A DNA stretch of 64,000 nucleotides, from contig CAXAMN010023729.1 in assembly GCA_963970005.1 (NCBI GenBank), positions 292,295 to 356,294 of the forward strand, in the 5' to 3' direction. The DNA comes from Durusdinium trenchii (taxonomy: Eukaryota > Sar > Dinophyceae > Suessiales > Symbiodiniaceae). This document shows positions 24,301 to 33,442 of the stretch, piece after piece. The position numbers and the translations under genes were made by a program. The notes under the pieces were generated by a model. The model saw nothing but the letters and a program-made list of their open reading frames with translations. It was not told the DNA's origin and did no database searches. Within the stretch, counting starts at the first letter, position 1; every line of letters starts with the position of its first letter.

Positions 24301-24461
24301 ACCTCCTTCGTTCAGTTCTCCGTGCAGCCAGATACCAACTGGCAGACGAGCAGACAGTCTTGGACCGGAAAAGAGAAGAACGTGAGAGACGCAAGAACCT
24401 AGCCGGTAAGAGAGCCAAAGCCCAGAGTCAGAAGTCTTCTACGTCAGAAGAAGAGAAATGA
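18306..24461 (+). CDS. Gag-Pol polyprotein of Ty1/copia element, with methyltransferase-like domain
   Basis: 2051 codons, no frameshift. Residues 1-330 are Gag, with a CCHC zinc knuckle at 301-314 (C-x2-C-x4-H-x4-C). The aspartic protease motif DSG is at 351-353. Residues about 533-720 form an inserted domain resembling a SAM-dependent (cytosine-type) methyltransferase: AELFSPPRFSAWARERG (motif I position), a CPEC-x-HWGGW loop at 590-597 and VEHP at 642-645. The integrase zinc finger is H789, H794, C824, C827, and its catalytic triad is D854, D915, E951 (35 residues between D and E). The RT has D1589 in LGDIKGAF and D1683-D1684 in AHVDD. RNase H has D1839, E1892 and D1937, with the copia ending ADGLTK near 1990. 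It makes the proteins for replication through RNA and reinsertion. At over 2000 residues it is longer than typical copia polyproteins (about 1300-1500), partly through the extra domain and a long integrase-RT spacer. All catalytic residues I looked for are present. Confidence 0.93.
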   Translation: MAASSDGSSMGQRRLSGESLDPKEYRRWRLWALAKMASTKDMTPTHRGPYVFCLLDGLALETVEHLTLDLLREENGDKHIWKCLDDRFPDKLAHDHMAECLKEVFELHAQEGETVVAWCSRVQEAFAKCRRKVSVDFPPEAQGWVCLNSSGLSADQRAIVTAKTQGDLKMDSITAAMRSCFPEFRATKKQARSAPAYVVQHDWSEDEPESGPAQEAEGPDSVVFEELEAFLTEHGFHDAASANSSAEVYDEEEIAEVLAATWKERRTEISKLQKARKFKQANTVKKQFTRELTDIQKKSRCRRCGQIGHWARNCPQASSSSNKAEKPSGAAMVTDADECYLVSSPGYGIIDSGCSRTLIGQQTLGEFMRLYQDRKMTLPDSRPQQNLFRFGNGQEELSEKVVSMPIVIHGRPGRIEAAVIRGTAPLLLSRNTLKSLDAKLDFAAETVELQGGPPRPLQMNTAGQFILNVLDSEGVDEEVLVVEGGQNPTTEEDTSEEDAEQFMQGPTRVLTRREQRCLLAHSETWNKEKKTKCAVAELFSPPRFSAWARERGDKGLAFDIKQGWDLTDPKTQAQVDTILEEQAPELLVCCPECKHWGGWYRLNKHKLSVAEQLHNQRIATRQATFCVEQIKRQLRRGGRVLVEHPWSSDLWKFGPMKKLIQAGKLSVHRADMCAYGLSDPDSQIPVLKPTGLAVSHVDMSELVRTCPGHARHQSIAGRTNEGVSRSALAATYTQAFVQTWYTCIRPQDCLCSFADVQESFPTATECHEVCVAEAAHDPEKVKSLLKRLHNNLGHPSTRTLIRILKNAGGSEQALKAAEQVESQCDICRQRQRPTPSLPSNPEKATEFNQRIGWDVKNLPGWQVNQKIKTMNIVDHASSFQVVVPFYEKETSEVLKRIYLDAWQRWAGPPVEVITDPARTNQSEQIFKMLEQDGTRVLSTAAEAHSQLGKVEKHGHLFEVILQKVLDQVQPKNKEEYEQCIVQTMNAKNELLNQHGLLPCQLVFGRNPRVPGDLLQEWPCPVSGTAALSDDAVAKAQAIRTQARTALIMSQDDKTLRTALNARPRIERDFLPGDFVAYWRTQKYERGMRLVGGRWFGVATVMGKVGRNFLVYHRKNVFKVAPEHLRHVTAEERLLAQTDGRELLGLNTILQDKEQIGSQFIDLTGTPTPMQIASEPVAQPDVWIKRGELLCRVHRTPRQKWFLPDPNDPLLKGVSLENWRKTIRSDTGEVVVHKIWSDPDTQTGVWGETTWKGESQFQIRPRRENPASVTVPSATKPVSSAMPKPASPSIGESETGDSLFDNLEGSNPKRPRPNVDVRTPPLLQGKGSQVELRELAQPSTGTTSSMSRTLTNMGTDAQTRWTPLGTEAERTSAENSNEGYGPVRLRQTKGPPVFLLRPPETRMEDLQEVLEEAHGTKRSLSPDGPSSAPSKCSKTDSDECLVTELIQENGPAPCVEVLVASFLQKKMQKELHHSKNPPMIQEQIDLAKTAEWTTLRDEKHALKVLSSTEAKKIRQYKPDRIMTSRFVIIEKHEDGQSKIKARWCLRGHHDPDLFQKVLAGKCHSPTLSQFGRSLILQMIVSHGWVMHLGDIKGAFLEANVRDKALANPVYAELPPGGVPGIEEGSLVQVLGNIYGANDAPHEWYCEFDRVAVASGFVRSKFDNCLYICHGPDGKLQGILGAHVDDTITGGQGEVYEAAIAKLRARFPFRKWRSGKGEFLGTVYEQDLETGEICFGQKEYAEHIQPIKINKERAQRPWLPANPQEISALRAVNGALSWLSTQTRPDIAVQTSQSQQCFPQPTVFDLLQANQAVRRARQQADLQIRVPFIAPEELTLCFWSDAAFANTTELKTQGGWLVGFTSNKMKQGLDVPVHCFAWKSYRLPRVVSSTMGGEAQAFSTASGMCEWVALMTSECLDGPFLLEEADQVLLKRPPIGMTDCRSLYDHLTSLGSGGVLDDRRTAIDIAIIRQSIRRTKMEARWVPTGHMLADGLTKDRAEPMDLLRSVLRAARYQLADEQTVLDRKREERERRKNLAGKRAKAQSQKSSTSEEEK

Positions 24462-24734
24462 ACACGTGTTTGCACTTGTTGTTCACTTGCAGTCATTGTG
24501 TTTGTCGGTAGGATGCCGTGGAGGGAATCAATGAAAGAGTAGAACTAGTGCCAGATCACGTGCCGTGCCCTTTTTGTGTACAGTTGAGTTTTCTAATTTG
24601 TCGTTTTGCTTTGTGCATGTCAGAGTGAGCGCTCCGAAACCGATATAGGTAATGCAAGCCCTTTTGATCTGTTCAAGATCTTGTTCTCGCATCTCAGAGG
24701 CAATCGTGTCTCTGATTGTTCAGTGGCTTGATCG

Positions 24735-25307
24735 ATGTCTTCCCCATCCACTCCTGTGACTCCGGAGGAGTTGGCACATGCCAAGGCGATCATGAGCCGA
24801 GCCCACCAATCGGGTGTAAAGAGTCGCAGCGATGTGACACAGGGCTATGTCGCAATGAATGACAGTGCCAAGCGTCTTCGTGACCAGCGAGACATTGAGT
24901 TGGATGAAGCATGGGAACCGGTTCATTACTCAGAAGAGCATCAGCCACTCGAGAAGGAACGTCTTGGTGGACACATGAGCCATGACCAGAAGCCAGTGAT
25001 TCCAGAGAAGATGGACAAGTCCAAGATTTGTTTTCCCGCTGGCGTGACCAGTCTGAAAGACTGGGGATCCACAGTGTGCCGCCTTCCGAAGGTAAGTAAG
25101 TTGGGCCTCTCATACCAAGAACTCACAAGCAAGACTGAATACCAGTCCTATTTGATTTGGGTTCAGGCCCATGGAAAAGATGGAGATGGTCGTTTCGGCG
25201 ACTTTGCTGCTTATCTCAGTGCCATCGATTACGCCGGAAGTGTGAATCAGACCACTGATCCTACGGAGAGTTTCCCGGGAAGCAGCGACAAGCGAGAGAG
25301 GAAGTGA
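24735..25307 (+). CDS. Second ORF of the copia element, unknown function (190 aa)
   Basis: It opens with MSSPSTPVTPEELAHAKAIM 273 bases after the gag-pol stop and ends 79 bases before the 3' LTR. It is hydrophilic, has no membrane segment or signal peptide (so it is not env-like) and no zinc knuckle. The middle holds AGVTSLKDWGSTVCRLPK and LSYQELTSKTEYQSYLIWVQ, which suggests a folded helical domain. Base composition matches the gag-pol ORF, so it appears to be an original part of the element. A pyrimidine-rich tract ending in TTGCAG (24480-24492) lies upstream and could be a splice acceptor, including for spliced-leader trans-splicing. I do not recognise a homologous family. Confidence 0.7.
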   Translation: MSSPSTPVTPEELAHAKAIMSRAHQSGVKSRSDVTQGYVAMNDSAKRLRDQRDIELDEAWEPVHYSEEHQPLEKERLGGHMSHDQKPVIPEKMDKSKICFPAGVTSLKDWGSTVCRLPKVSKLGLSYQELTSKTEYQSYLIWVQAHGKDGDGRFGDFAAYLSAIDYAGSVNQTTDPTESFPGSSDKRERK

Positions 25308-25386
25308 ACAGAATTTTCACAAGTGACCTCTACTCCTGCTGTATCGAATGCTCGACGGAAAGCTTTTGTTTTTACAGTTGGTGGAG

Positions 25387-25527
25387 TGTGAAAGCAGTGT
25401 CACGACGGGTGTGCATTATAGGTCGGACCGGAGGCAACCTTTGCTCGAGGATCGGGCGCGGAAAAGGCCGCCGGTAGGGGGAGAGCAGGAGCTCTCGGAC
25501 GGATCGAATCGGTCCGTGGTTTCAACA
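25387..25527 (+). repeat. 3' LTR
   Basis: 141 bp identical to the 5' LTR, followed directly by a TA microsatellite (25528-25544). Confidence 0.95.
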
Positions 25528-28500
25528 TATATATATATATATATTTGTATTATTGATATTCCACCTTCTGGCTGCTTAGTTGCCATGTACTTTGGAGTGA
25601 GTGCCCTTTTTTGTGCTTCCGAGTGAGTGGCCTGAGCACTCGTTTGACTCCGGAGTCTCTTGACACCACGCGAGTGAATCAGATCAAACCAAACCGATCG
25701 TCTCCCGAGATCCGAAGGATCTTGTGAGCAGATCCAGGGTTGATCGGATGCCCGGGTCTTCTGCACCCCAGCGTCAAGGGATGGAAAAAATGCAGCTACG
25801 CCCACGGATCTTGAAACTGGTTCTTTGGTTTATAGTCTACTCTGGAGCTCCTCGAACTTCTTGCTGGTCAGAGATGTTGCCCGCTCTTGCGTGGAAGGTG
25901 ATCTTCGATCAACCTGCACCAGTACCTTCGTTTTACAGCCTGGAAGTCCGGACGAGCATCTGAAACTAAGGCAATACATGTCACCGGGTGTCACATCACA
26001 TGTTGTTCTCCCTCCTCTCTTTCCAATGGAGCCTACACTTCGCAGATTTCTCCAGATGGCGACCACTTGTGGCAATGTTCAAAGCCCGATTCGGGCCGGT
26101 CCCGTTGAAGACAGTGAGGTCTGTGGAGAACTCTGCCTTTTCAAAGGGATCTGGGACATGGTCCATAGATGTAGTGAAAATTGTTTCTGGATTCAGGTCC
26201 CTGACTGGGTAGCCAAGGAAGTGGCGGGCGGGATTCGAACACAAAAACACCAGATGTTTGTGGGCCAGATTTGGTTGTCCATTATTTATGCTGGGTCCGG
26301 AATAGTCTGTCGACATATCCATCGTTAATCAGGTCTTTCCTTTTCTATGATCCTTCTCTCACCGTCACCGTCTCTTGGCCTATTGGATCTGGTGGTAACG
26401 AGGCCTAATCTCTGATAATTCCGGATTTGTGCTGGGAATAACAACTGACAAAAGCACCGAATATGGCCAGGCCAATTGTGAGGGATGCTTGCATCCCTCC
26501 ATGTTCTTCAGAGTTGATTATGCATCCTTCATTCCAGAAGACTTTTTTGTTCGTTGAGAATGAACTATTGAGTCTTGACTAGGCCAAGCAGGAAACCGGA
26601 TCACGTTGTCCCATGTGTTTGCATCGCCAAGAGGGCCTCCAAACCATGCATGTGGGCACCCGGTCACGCACGAGAAAACGAGTCTGTGACTCGTGACGGA
26701 CTTCCCGGCATCACCTGTCAATATATTATTAACTCTCACACGAAGGGTTTTAATTGCTCATGTTGCATCGAGGGGTTGTTGGACTTCCGCCGCACATCTG
26801 AACGGAGTGAACAGGCGGCGCAGACTCGTTCTATGCTAGCGCAAGGATGTCCTATTTGTCTAGATGCTCTTTAGATAGCTTCTTAACTGATGCATCCTCA
26901 GTACGTGCTTCGCTTCATCGCAGCTTTGAGGTATGTCACAGCGGTGTCCGACAACCCGTCGGCCGTGCGGCCACATACTGTGAGCGGAGAAAAGACACAT
27001 GTGTGCAGGTCGAGCGTTCGACGTCGCTTGGTCCGAAGCGGCCAAGCAAGACCCTTCGAAGTATACCACTAGTCACTATAGCAAGTAGCATAGAACAATC
27101 TCCTGAGGCGGACCAACGCTTGAGCCCAGCAACTCTGGGGGAAATGCAATGACTGGTTGAGATGATTCCAACATCTCCCAACACGTTTCCCAGCACGTCC
27201 AACCTCCCAGATTCCGATGCTCCATCCCGATGCGCGAATCCCTTTTGTGCCACCTTGGCGCCCCCGTTCTCCAAGCCGGTTTAGTTTGCATGTGAACCAT
27301 ATATGTGTGCGACAATTAAAGATGTATAAAGCCTTTTGAATGGTGTCAATTCATGTCAAATCTACTTGCTCAGATGGTCCATCCTGAGCGATCCCTGGGT
27401 TCATGTTTTAGCCCTTTAGTTCCCGAACGGGGACTGGAGATCTGCAGGTGGTGACAGCTTTATGTGCTCGTGCCAAGGGTAAAAGCCTGGGTTTCGGCCT
27501 CAGACATTTGCCAGCAGAGAAAGCCGAACATCTTCCAGCCTCAGTGCAATTCGTTCATCGTATGATTTCGTATGTGTGTTTTATCTTTGTACTTTTATCT
27601 TTGTACTGTTCTTTCTGTGCCCTGACTTGCATTGTTCTTTTCCGTCGTTCGGGACGACGTTCGGCGGGGGCCTCGGATGCAGAGTCGATGAGAGGCGGCT
27701 TTTTGGGCGTTTGAAAGTGGATGCGGCCGGTTCACCAAAAAGCCCTACGGTGTTGGCATTTGTAAAGCATTCTATATACAAAACCTGTTGTTTAAAAGAT
27801 AGTGGACCGGCCAGGTTTTGATAGCTTTGGGGACCCTGGCATACTCTGGCAAGAAGTGTTGAAATCCTCCTCGAGGCAGGTGATACCTGCTGTTCTGCCA
27901 TCGCTGATCCCAAAAAGCACGGCATGGTGAACTCGAGGGTGTGGTCACATCTGGTGCATATATATATGATATGATTCGATCCACATATCATCTACAATTT
28001 ACATCCATAGCTATAGCCATAGCCGTCAATAGAGGTATGAATATGCTACCCGTTCTACCTGGCAAACTGCAGTTGAATTCCAATAATATGTTGGTCATCC
28101 TTAGTCCTTGAGATGGCCTGGGGCCTTTTTCTGTTGTGTGGGGGCGGGAACCTTTGTTTTCTGTGAGATGAGCATGGCGTCATATGGAATTCATTGTTGA
28201 TGATGCTGCTGTGCATGCTTCAGGATGGCAAGAATCATCAATATGCCGTTATCCGTTATCTTTACAATGAGAGAGAGCGAGAGAGATCAAATTCATTTGA
28301 GACTGGATCAGTGTCTATAGTGACCCCTTCTCCACCAGCCGCCTTCAGCCACCTTCCAGCCAAGGCATTCTGCCATCCTCGCCCAAAAGCAGCAAGTCCA
28401 GGTGGTACGGCTTTCGTCGGGTGGTCCGGCTTTCGTCGGGTGGTCCGCCTGGAAGAGGCGACAGAGCTCGGATGGCTCACAGGGCTGTTGGCTTAACGGC

Positions 28501-28883
28501 AGCCATGGCTGGGGGGGTCTCGACGTGTGGGGTTTTACGGTGGCCGTTGGTGTTGGAGGTCTTGACCCATTGGCGTGGAGTCACGGACCCATCGGCTGGA
28601 GGAAGACCCGGAGCATGAGTCGCTTTTCACCGGTTTGGAACTGTCAGTCAGTGGGATGTTCTCCCTCAGAGGTTGGACCATGCATCCTTTGTGTTCTTTT
28701 TTTTCAGGCAGATTAATCAACTTATGCGTAATTATCAATGTGTTTGTCTAAATACTTCGCACTTCTTTGGCGTTCAATTTTGCCGCCCAGTAGCAAGAGT
28801 GGCAAGAGCGCGCCCAAGAAGGAGAACGACACGGTGACATCGGCAAAGTTGGGCGGCAGGAAATGAAACGCTGACAACCGCAG
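25528..28883. other. Mostly non-coding; several ambiguous open segments
   Basis: No gene is firm. At 27160-27285 a short + frame reads NTFPSTSNLPDSDAP to a stop, but the opposite strand is equally open. At 28339-28401 a Pro/Ser-rich segment ends at CCAG|GTGGTA and is open in two + frames. At 28403-28443 a 19-bp unit (CGGCTTTCGTCGGGTGGTC) is repeated twice. At 28792-28866 SSKSGKSAPKKENDTV is open on + to a TGA. A GA run lies near 28266-28284. Confidence 0.35.
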
Positions 28884-29645
28884 TGGGTTCACTCGGAACG
28901 TCTTCAAAGTCAACAAGTGCAGGGCAACTACAGGTAAGGACCTGCGTGTACCCACACATGCATTGGAGATTTGTCACTCTTGGCAGTGTCAGGCTGTGCG
29001 ACCCATTTTAGTTTCAGTGAAGACGACTGCCAGGTGCGTATCGCTGGCATGAACGTCCCGGTGGCCAAGAAGGGTCAGCTCGAAAGCCCAGCCTGATTTG
29101 GGGGCTGAAGAATGTTTGTAGGGAATTCTATTTATACAAATTGGGAACGTTTGGTATCTTTGGACAACTTCCCCCAGAAACCTTGATGTGTTGTATTTTT
29201 CTTTTTTGTGGGGTGTCTTGACAGGAAGAGAGAGGCCCAGGCGGCCCAGCGGCCCAACCCAGACCCCTCTACTTGTATGTTCAGTCACGGCCCTGAGCAA
29301 AACAATGATAGAGGTGTTTCACCTCATGTAGCTTGTTTCCAATTCACACCCCAACGAGCTCCAATGATAAAAGTAAAGGTTCAAACCTTCGTCGCGTGGC
29401 CCAGTCTTTCCCAGGGAGCTGCGTGCCACCTCCAGTGGCGAGCCCATAGACCCTGCGCAGGCGCGGGGACTATTTAAACCGATCTAAACCAAGCGTATAG
29501 CACAGATTTAGATGCGTATATAAACTTCTCATTTCATGTTATTTTCTCTCAGCTTCAGGTGCAGAAGTACCTGAAGACAGCTTTCAAAGAGAACCTCGAG
29601 GCGAAGATTTCTCAGCTGTCAAAGCTTGCTTTACATGGGATGTGA
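28884..29645 (+). CDS. Unidentified small gene, last three exons
   Basis: Segment 28884-28933 reads GFTRNVFKVNKCRATT and ends at the canonical donor CAG|GTAAGG. Exon 28987-29033 (after CTTGGCAG) completes the split codon, reads SGCATHFSFSEDDCQ and ends at CAG|GTGCGT. Exon 29559-29645 (after CAGCTTCAG) reads VQKYLKTAFKENLEAKISQL and a short tail to TGA. Phases agree at both junctions. If the second donor is not used, the middle exon instead runs on in frame to a TGA at about 29094. The last exon is probably an amphipathic helix. No family is recognised. Upstream, the same frame has a stop just before 28884, so the start of that exon is uncertain. Confidence 0.45.
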
Positions 29646-30030
29646 TGACATTGTGTGAGGAGAACAACTTGTCCAACCAGGAGGCTACTAGGGGCTCCTG
29701 GCCTTACTACTAGGAACAAGAAGCTACTAGGGGCTCCTGGCATCGCTACTAGGAGCAAGAATGTTGTCCCGTTAAACAGTCCACTAATACGCATGACACC
29801 AACTACATCATCCAACTACAATAGCTAGGCCCCCTATAGGGTCCATTCTACATCATTCTAGCCAAATGCAGGACTACCCACCGCAACTGCTACTTCACTC
29901 GCAGGATGTGCAAGAGACAAGCCCCAGTCCGTCTTGAGGGTTTAGGGTTTTAGGGTTCAAGCCGTTCGTTCTTTTGAACTAATCGGCTCTTCGGGCATCT
30001 CCCCACCGGCGCCACACGCCACAATCCCAG
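29646..30030. other. Intergenic; holds CTACTAG repeat and telomere-like motif
   Basis: Apart from the tandem repeat at 29684-29775, there is GGTTTAGGGTTTTAGGGTT at 29940-29958, close to the plant/dinoflagellate telomere unit TTTAGGG. No coding segment is supported. Confidence 0.5.
29684..29775 (-). repeat. CTACTAG tandem repeat, about 2.3 units of 39 bp
   Basis: Units of GCTACTAGGGGCTCCTGGC plus TACTACTAGGAACAAGAA. This is the reverse complement of the units at 38355 and 45118. Confidence 0.8.
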
Positions 30031-30105
30031 GCCTCGCGCAGTGCCATGGAGGCGGCAGCCCGCACACGCAGCGTGCAGGCGACACGCACCGCAAAAAGGG
30101 ATTAG
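30031..30105 (+). CDS. Candidate terminal exon, unidentified
   Basis: After ACAATCCCAG the + strand reads ASRSAMEAAARTRSVQATRT and AKRD to a TAG at 30103-30105. It is GC-rich, short and probably helical. No partner exon or family is recognised. With only 24 codons, chance cannot be excluded. Confidence 0.3.
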   Translation, partial: ASRSAMEAAARTRSVQATRTAKRD

Positions 30106-30543
30106 CTGATCTGAAAGATGTCGCTGTTTGTCGCTGTTGGTGCTCCTTTTCTGAACTCAGGTGAGCCAGTAGCTAGCAATAGCTATCATGAGGCACCCGA
30201 TTCGTGCTGCATATAGAAGGGCTGATAGCTCACTTGCCTATAGACCATATTGTTTAAGGTTAATTGATTGCCAAGCGTTGTCCAAGAACTTCTCGTCTGT
30301 GAGGTATGTGTCATGATGTATCTAACGTGTGTATTAATGTGATTGGCTGAGGATGCTGTCTGGTGGGATGTATCCATGACTCACGGCATGACTCTGCATG
30401 ACACATGTGTTCAAGATGATGGCTTTAATTGCCTTCCGGGCATTCTTTTCCCCACACTTCTACATTGACGTTGGCTCACCCAGACCTGTACTTGATCGGA
30501 GCCCCTGCGAGTCAGCGAACCATGCCCCCCTCCCGGAACCGCC

Positions 30544-30933
30544 GTGTTCTCGGCGGAACAATCCCCCCAAACGGGCATCCAAGTCTTTGTGAATCGGGAG
30601 AGCAGCGAGTCAAGTGGTTGTCTTGTCTTATGGAATGTTTCTGACCAGCAAATCATCCCACCTTTTTTCGGTTTCGATTTTCCCTCTGCGGGCGCCCTCT
30701 GCCGGCGCTTTTGTCAAACGGCAGGTTCTGCGTTCCGACTGCTTGTCGATCTACGAGACCTTCAGGCACTGGGATGGGTGTACTATGGAAGACTTGAATC
30801 GACTGGAGACCCTTCTCGATCCTTCTGGCCTTCTGGCTCACGGATGTGTTGCAAACAGAAGAACCCTGCAATCACAGTTGCAAGCGGAATGTTGCCTTTT
30901 GTTCCGCCACAAAGGTTGGATCACAAGCAATAG
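30544..30933 (+). other. ORF region with two protein-like overlapping frames
   Basis: One + frame is open from 30544 to a TAG at 30931-30933 (SAEQSPQTGIQVFVNRESSE near its start, LLVDLRDLQALGWVYYGRLE in the middle). An overlapping + frame reads LRSDCLSIYETFRHWDGC and EDLNRLETLLDPSGLLAHGC. Both look better than random and neither has a known family, so the frame is undecided. Confidence 0.3.
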
Positions 30934-33358
30934 TTGGATGAAGTTGGATGTGTCTCAAAATTTGTCAATGCTTTTTCTCGTATTCATGCTTCCACCGCTC
31001 AAGCTCTCTGACTTGCAACTAACTGACACCCATCAAAACCCATCAAAAACAGGTACAGTAAACCATCAAAACAGAGTGTTTGAGCTATGGATCTCCACAC
31101 TCTTTAGCTGCGTTCTCCAGGCCTGAGTGGAAAGGCTGGGGCGTCAAAGGCGAGCTCAGCCTAAAGGCCGTGAGGGCGGCATAGAGCGACCATCAGGCCA
31201 TCGAGGTGGGCTGGCTGGGTGAGGCCGTGTGTTGTTGGAAGGGCTACTGATGTGGATGTGTCGGTTGTTAAGCTTGCAAAAGGATGCAAAAGGGATTTGG
31301 AAGAGGCAAGAAGTAGACCATATCATGTGCTCGTCAACATGTGAAGCGACATGAAATTGCATGTGGCACGAGTTGACACTCCAATATACTCCAATCCTTG
31401 TGTGAAGATGCAAGATTGTCCAAGCTTGATTGCTTTGGCAGGTGTCTTTGCAGGTCCTCAAGCCCATTGTACAGTCTTTTTGAAGTAGACCATTCCCTCG
31501 AATCGCGCGCAGTGCTTGCAACAAGCACTGCAGAAAGAACATCTGGTGTCTCTTCACAGCAGGCCACGTGAAGACAGCTGCAGGACCGAAAAAGCTTTCT
31601 GGAAGCTTGGATGGACGTGTAGGAGAAAGATGGAGAAAGACATTATGCTTAGTAACACATGAGACACATGCATATATAGGCCTTTTAAAAGCTGGACTTC
31701 ATCTTCAGCTTTCACCTGAAGAGGTGCGCAAGAAAGCGGGTTGTGTTTTGGGGCCATCCCGCTGCGGGTAACGTGGATGTTGTCCGAGCCAGCCACCTGA
31801 GGCTCGTCAGAAGAGCAACAATTCGATGGAGGCACCGAGCCATGGGCAGCAAGGGAAACAGAAAGGTGAGACCAATAGATATATGTTGCAGTACATTATA
31901 TATTTCTACTATCAAATTATTACTATGGTGGATGGATCCTCTGGATTTGTTTCCAAGGATTTGTTGTCAATGGATGGGGGACAGCAAGGGGGAAGGAACT
32001 ACTTTGACTCTTACATACTATACTTTTAAGCTGTGGTTTCTCGATCTGATGTTTTCGGGGGAAACCGCGGCAGAGACTGCTTGGTGCATTGGTAATGCGG
32101 CTTTGAAGGTTCCCCTTTGTTGAAGGAGTGTGCTACACGGATTTGCTGGGTGGTACAGTAGTCTTCATGTTCTGCTGTCGCCCTAGCGTGTGCTCACGGA
32201 ACAGCGTTTGGGCGAGCCGGTCACCCGTCATGTTCGATCTGGGCGAGCAAGGGAAGCCAGATCTCAGGGTCATCAAGTGGGCGAGGATCTCAGGGTCACT
32301 CAAAAGAAACTTTTGAGCACCATTGACAACTCAGGACAACCCTGGCTTTACACTGCGAACATGTGGGAATATATGGACATCCCAGTTTGGGGAACTGTCT
32401 CTCAGCCGGACTCATAAGACATAGGAACAAGTAACGACTACCAGACATGGCAAGGAATCAGCCGATGCTTGCAATGTCTCTTTTATAAATAGTTTACTTT
32501 CACCACGACTTGCACCTGATTTGCCGCTTTTGACTTTAGCCTGTGCAGAAATATGTGACCTTGTCCTACCAATACTGAGTTCCGGGTGTGCGGCGTGTAG
32601 CACATGAATACCGCAAAATAGATGCAAAACAGTGCACCATTGGATTCCTCTTCACTCTGTGTTCCCTTGCGGCAGAAAACACGGACATCCTGGAGGCGCT
32701 TCAACAACAAAACCTTCTCTGAACTATAGTTTGTGTTTAACCAAACTCGCGTTTCTACCATGTTCCACCGGTCAATATTTTTTGCCAAGAACATCCACCG
32801 AAGAGCACAGCCAGGCCTTGCGCCTGAATTTGGCCCAGTCGGGTGCGTGGCCCGTGGGATGTGCGGTCGAGGCGGGTGAGAGCAAGGGAGGCGGGTCCGT
32901 TCATTGGTTGGCTATAGGCTATAGTGATCAATTTGTTTGAATGTTTGATGTTTCTCGTTTCATTTGTTGGTTGTCCCAAAGATACAGCCAGATTTGGCGT
33001 GTGAGAAAAAACAAGAATGCTTCTGCTTGAGAATTTATATAGATGTGTTATTTTAAAACAGGGAAAAGTTGATGAATGCCGCAGAGTTCACGTTCTGTGT
33101 AGTTTTGTGCTCTCATTGCGCACTTGTATGTGCAGTAAAAGGACTGAGACCTTGGCAGGTGCTTCTTCCACCCAGCACGCTAGTTTCCCGTTGGCCCGGG
33201 TTGCCTAGAGAGCAGCTGGAGTTCGTTGGAGTTCAGTGTGGAGTCTGATCGTTTTAGACCTATTAGACCTATTGGATTCTATTGGACTATATTATAAGTC
33301 GGAGTGTTGCAGTATGTCGCTCTATGTCGTCTCTATTCTTTGCCAAAAAACAAAGAAC
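30934..33358. other. No supported gene
   Basis: Scattered short open segments only. At 31743-31878 a + reading contains AAGNVDVVRA, reminiscent of an ankyrin helix, and ends at a canonical AAAG|GTGAGA donor, but the TPLHLA half is absent. At 32254-32315 an ATG opens MFDLGEQGKPDLRVIKW to a stop. These are not strong enough to call. Confidence 0.35.
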
Positions 33359-33442
33359 TACCAGGATCCTCCAAGGGGTGTCTATTTATAGCCCCTTAGC
33401 TGTTAAGGGGTGTCCATTAACCACCCCTTGAGGGTCCTGGTA
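33359..33442. repeat. Hairpin element family 1, copy A (84 bp)
   Basis: Starts TACCAGGATCCTCCAAGGGG and ends CCCCTTGAGGGTCCTGGTA: terminal inverted repeats of about 20 bp around AGCCCCTTAG. It shares GGGGTGTCTATTTAT and GGGGTGTCCATTAACCAC with the copy at 56772. The flanks offer TA on the right, so a 2-bp TA target site is possible. No coding capacity: a MITE-like element. Confidence 0.8.

Larger units (their letters stand above)
18053..25527 (+). mobile_element. Ty1/copia LTR retrotransposon, apparently intact (7475 bp)
   Basis: Two identical 141-bp LTRs (TG...CA) bound a primer-binding site, one long gag-pol ORF in the order nucleocapsid-protease-integrase-reverse transcriptase-RNase H, and a second downstream ORF. 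The domain order defines Ty1/copia (Pseudoviridae). Identical LTRs and an unbroken 2051-codon ORF indicate a recent insertion. The element sits in a TA microsatellite: TATA(TA) flanks both ends, so a target duplication is likely but its length cannot be fixed. The LTRs are short for this superfamily. No clear polypurine tract is seen before the 3' LTR; the best is GGTGGAG at 25380-25386. Confidence 0.93.

Noticed and set aside
18188..24418. Minus-strand ORFs across the retrotransposon
   Set aside because: They are shadows of the gag-pol frame and show no domain.
26221..26240. tRNA T-arm-like GGATTCGAAC (box B on the opposite strand)
   Set aside because: The bases that should pair in the T stem do not, and no D arm or anticodon arm is found at the right distance. 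It could be a worn SINE promoter but cannot be supported.
31743..31878. Ankyrin exon
   Set aside because: Only AAGNVDVVRA resembles the family. The TPLHLA half and the usual AG|GC start are missing.
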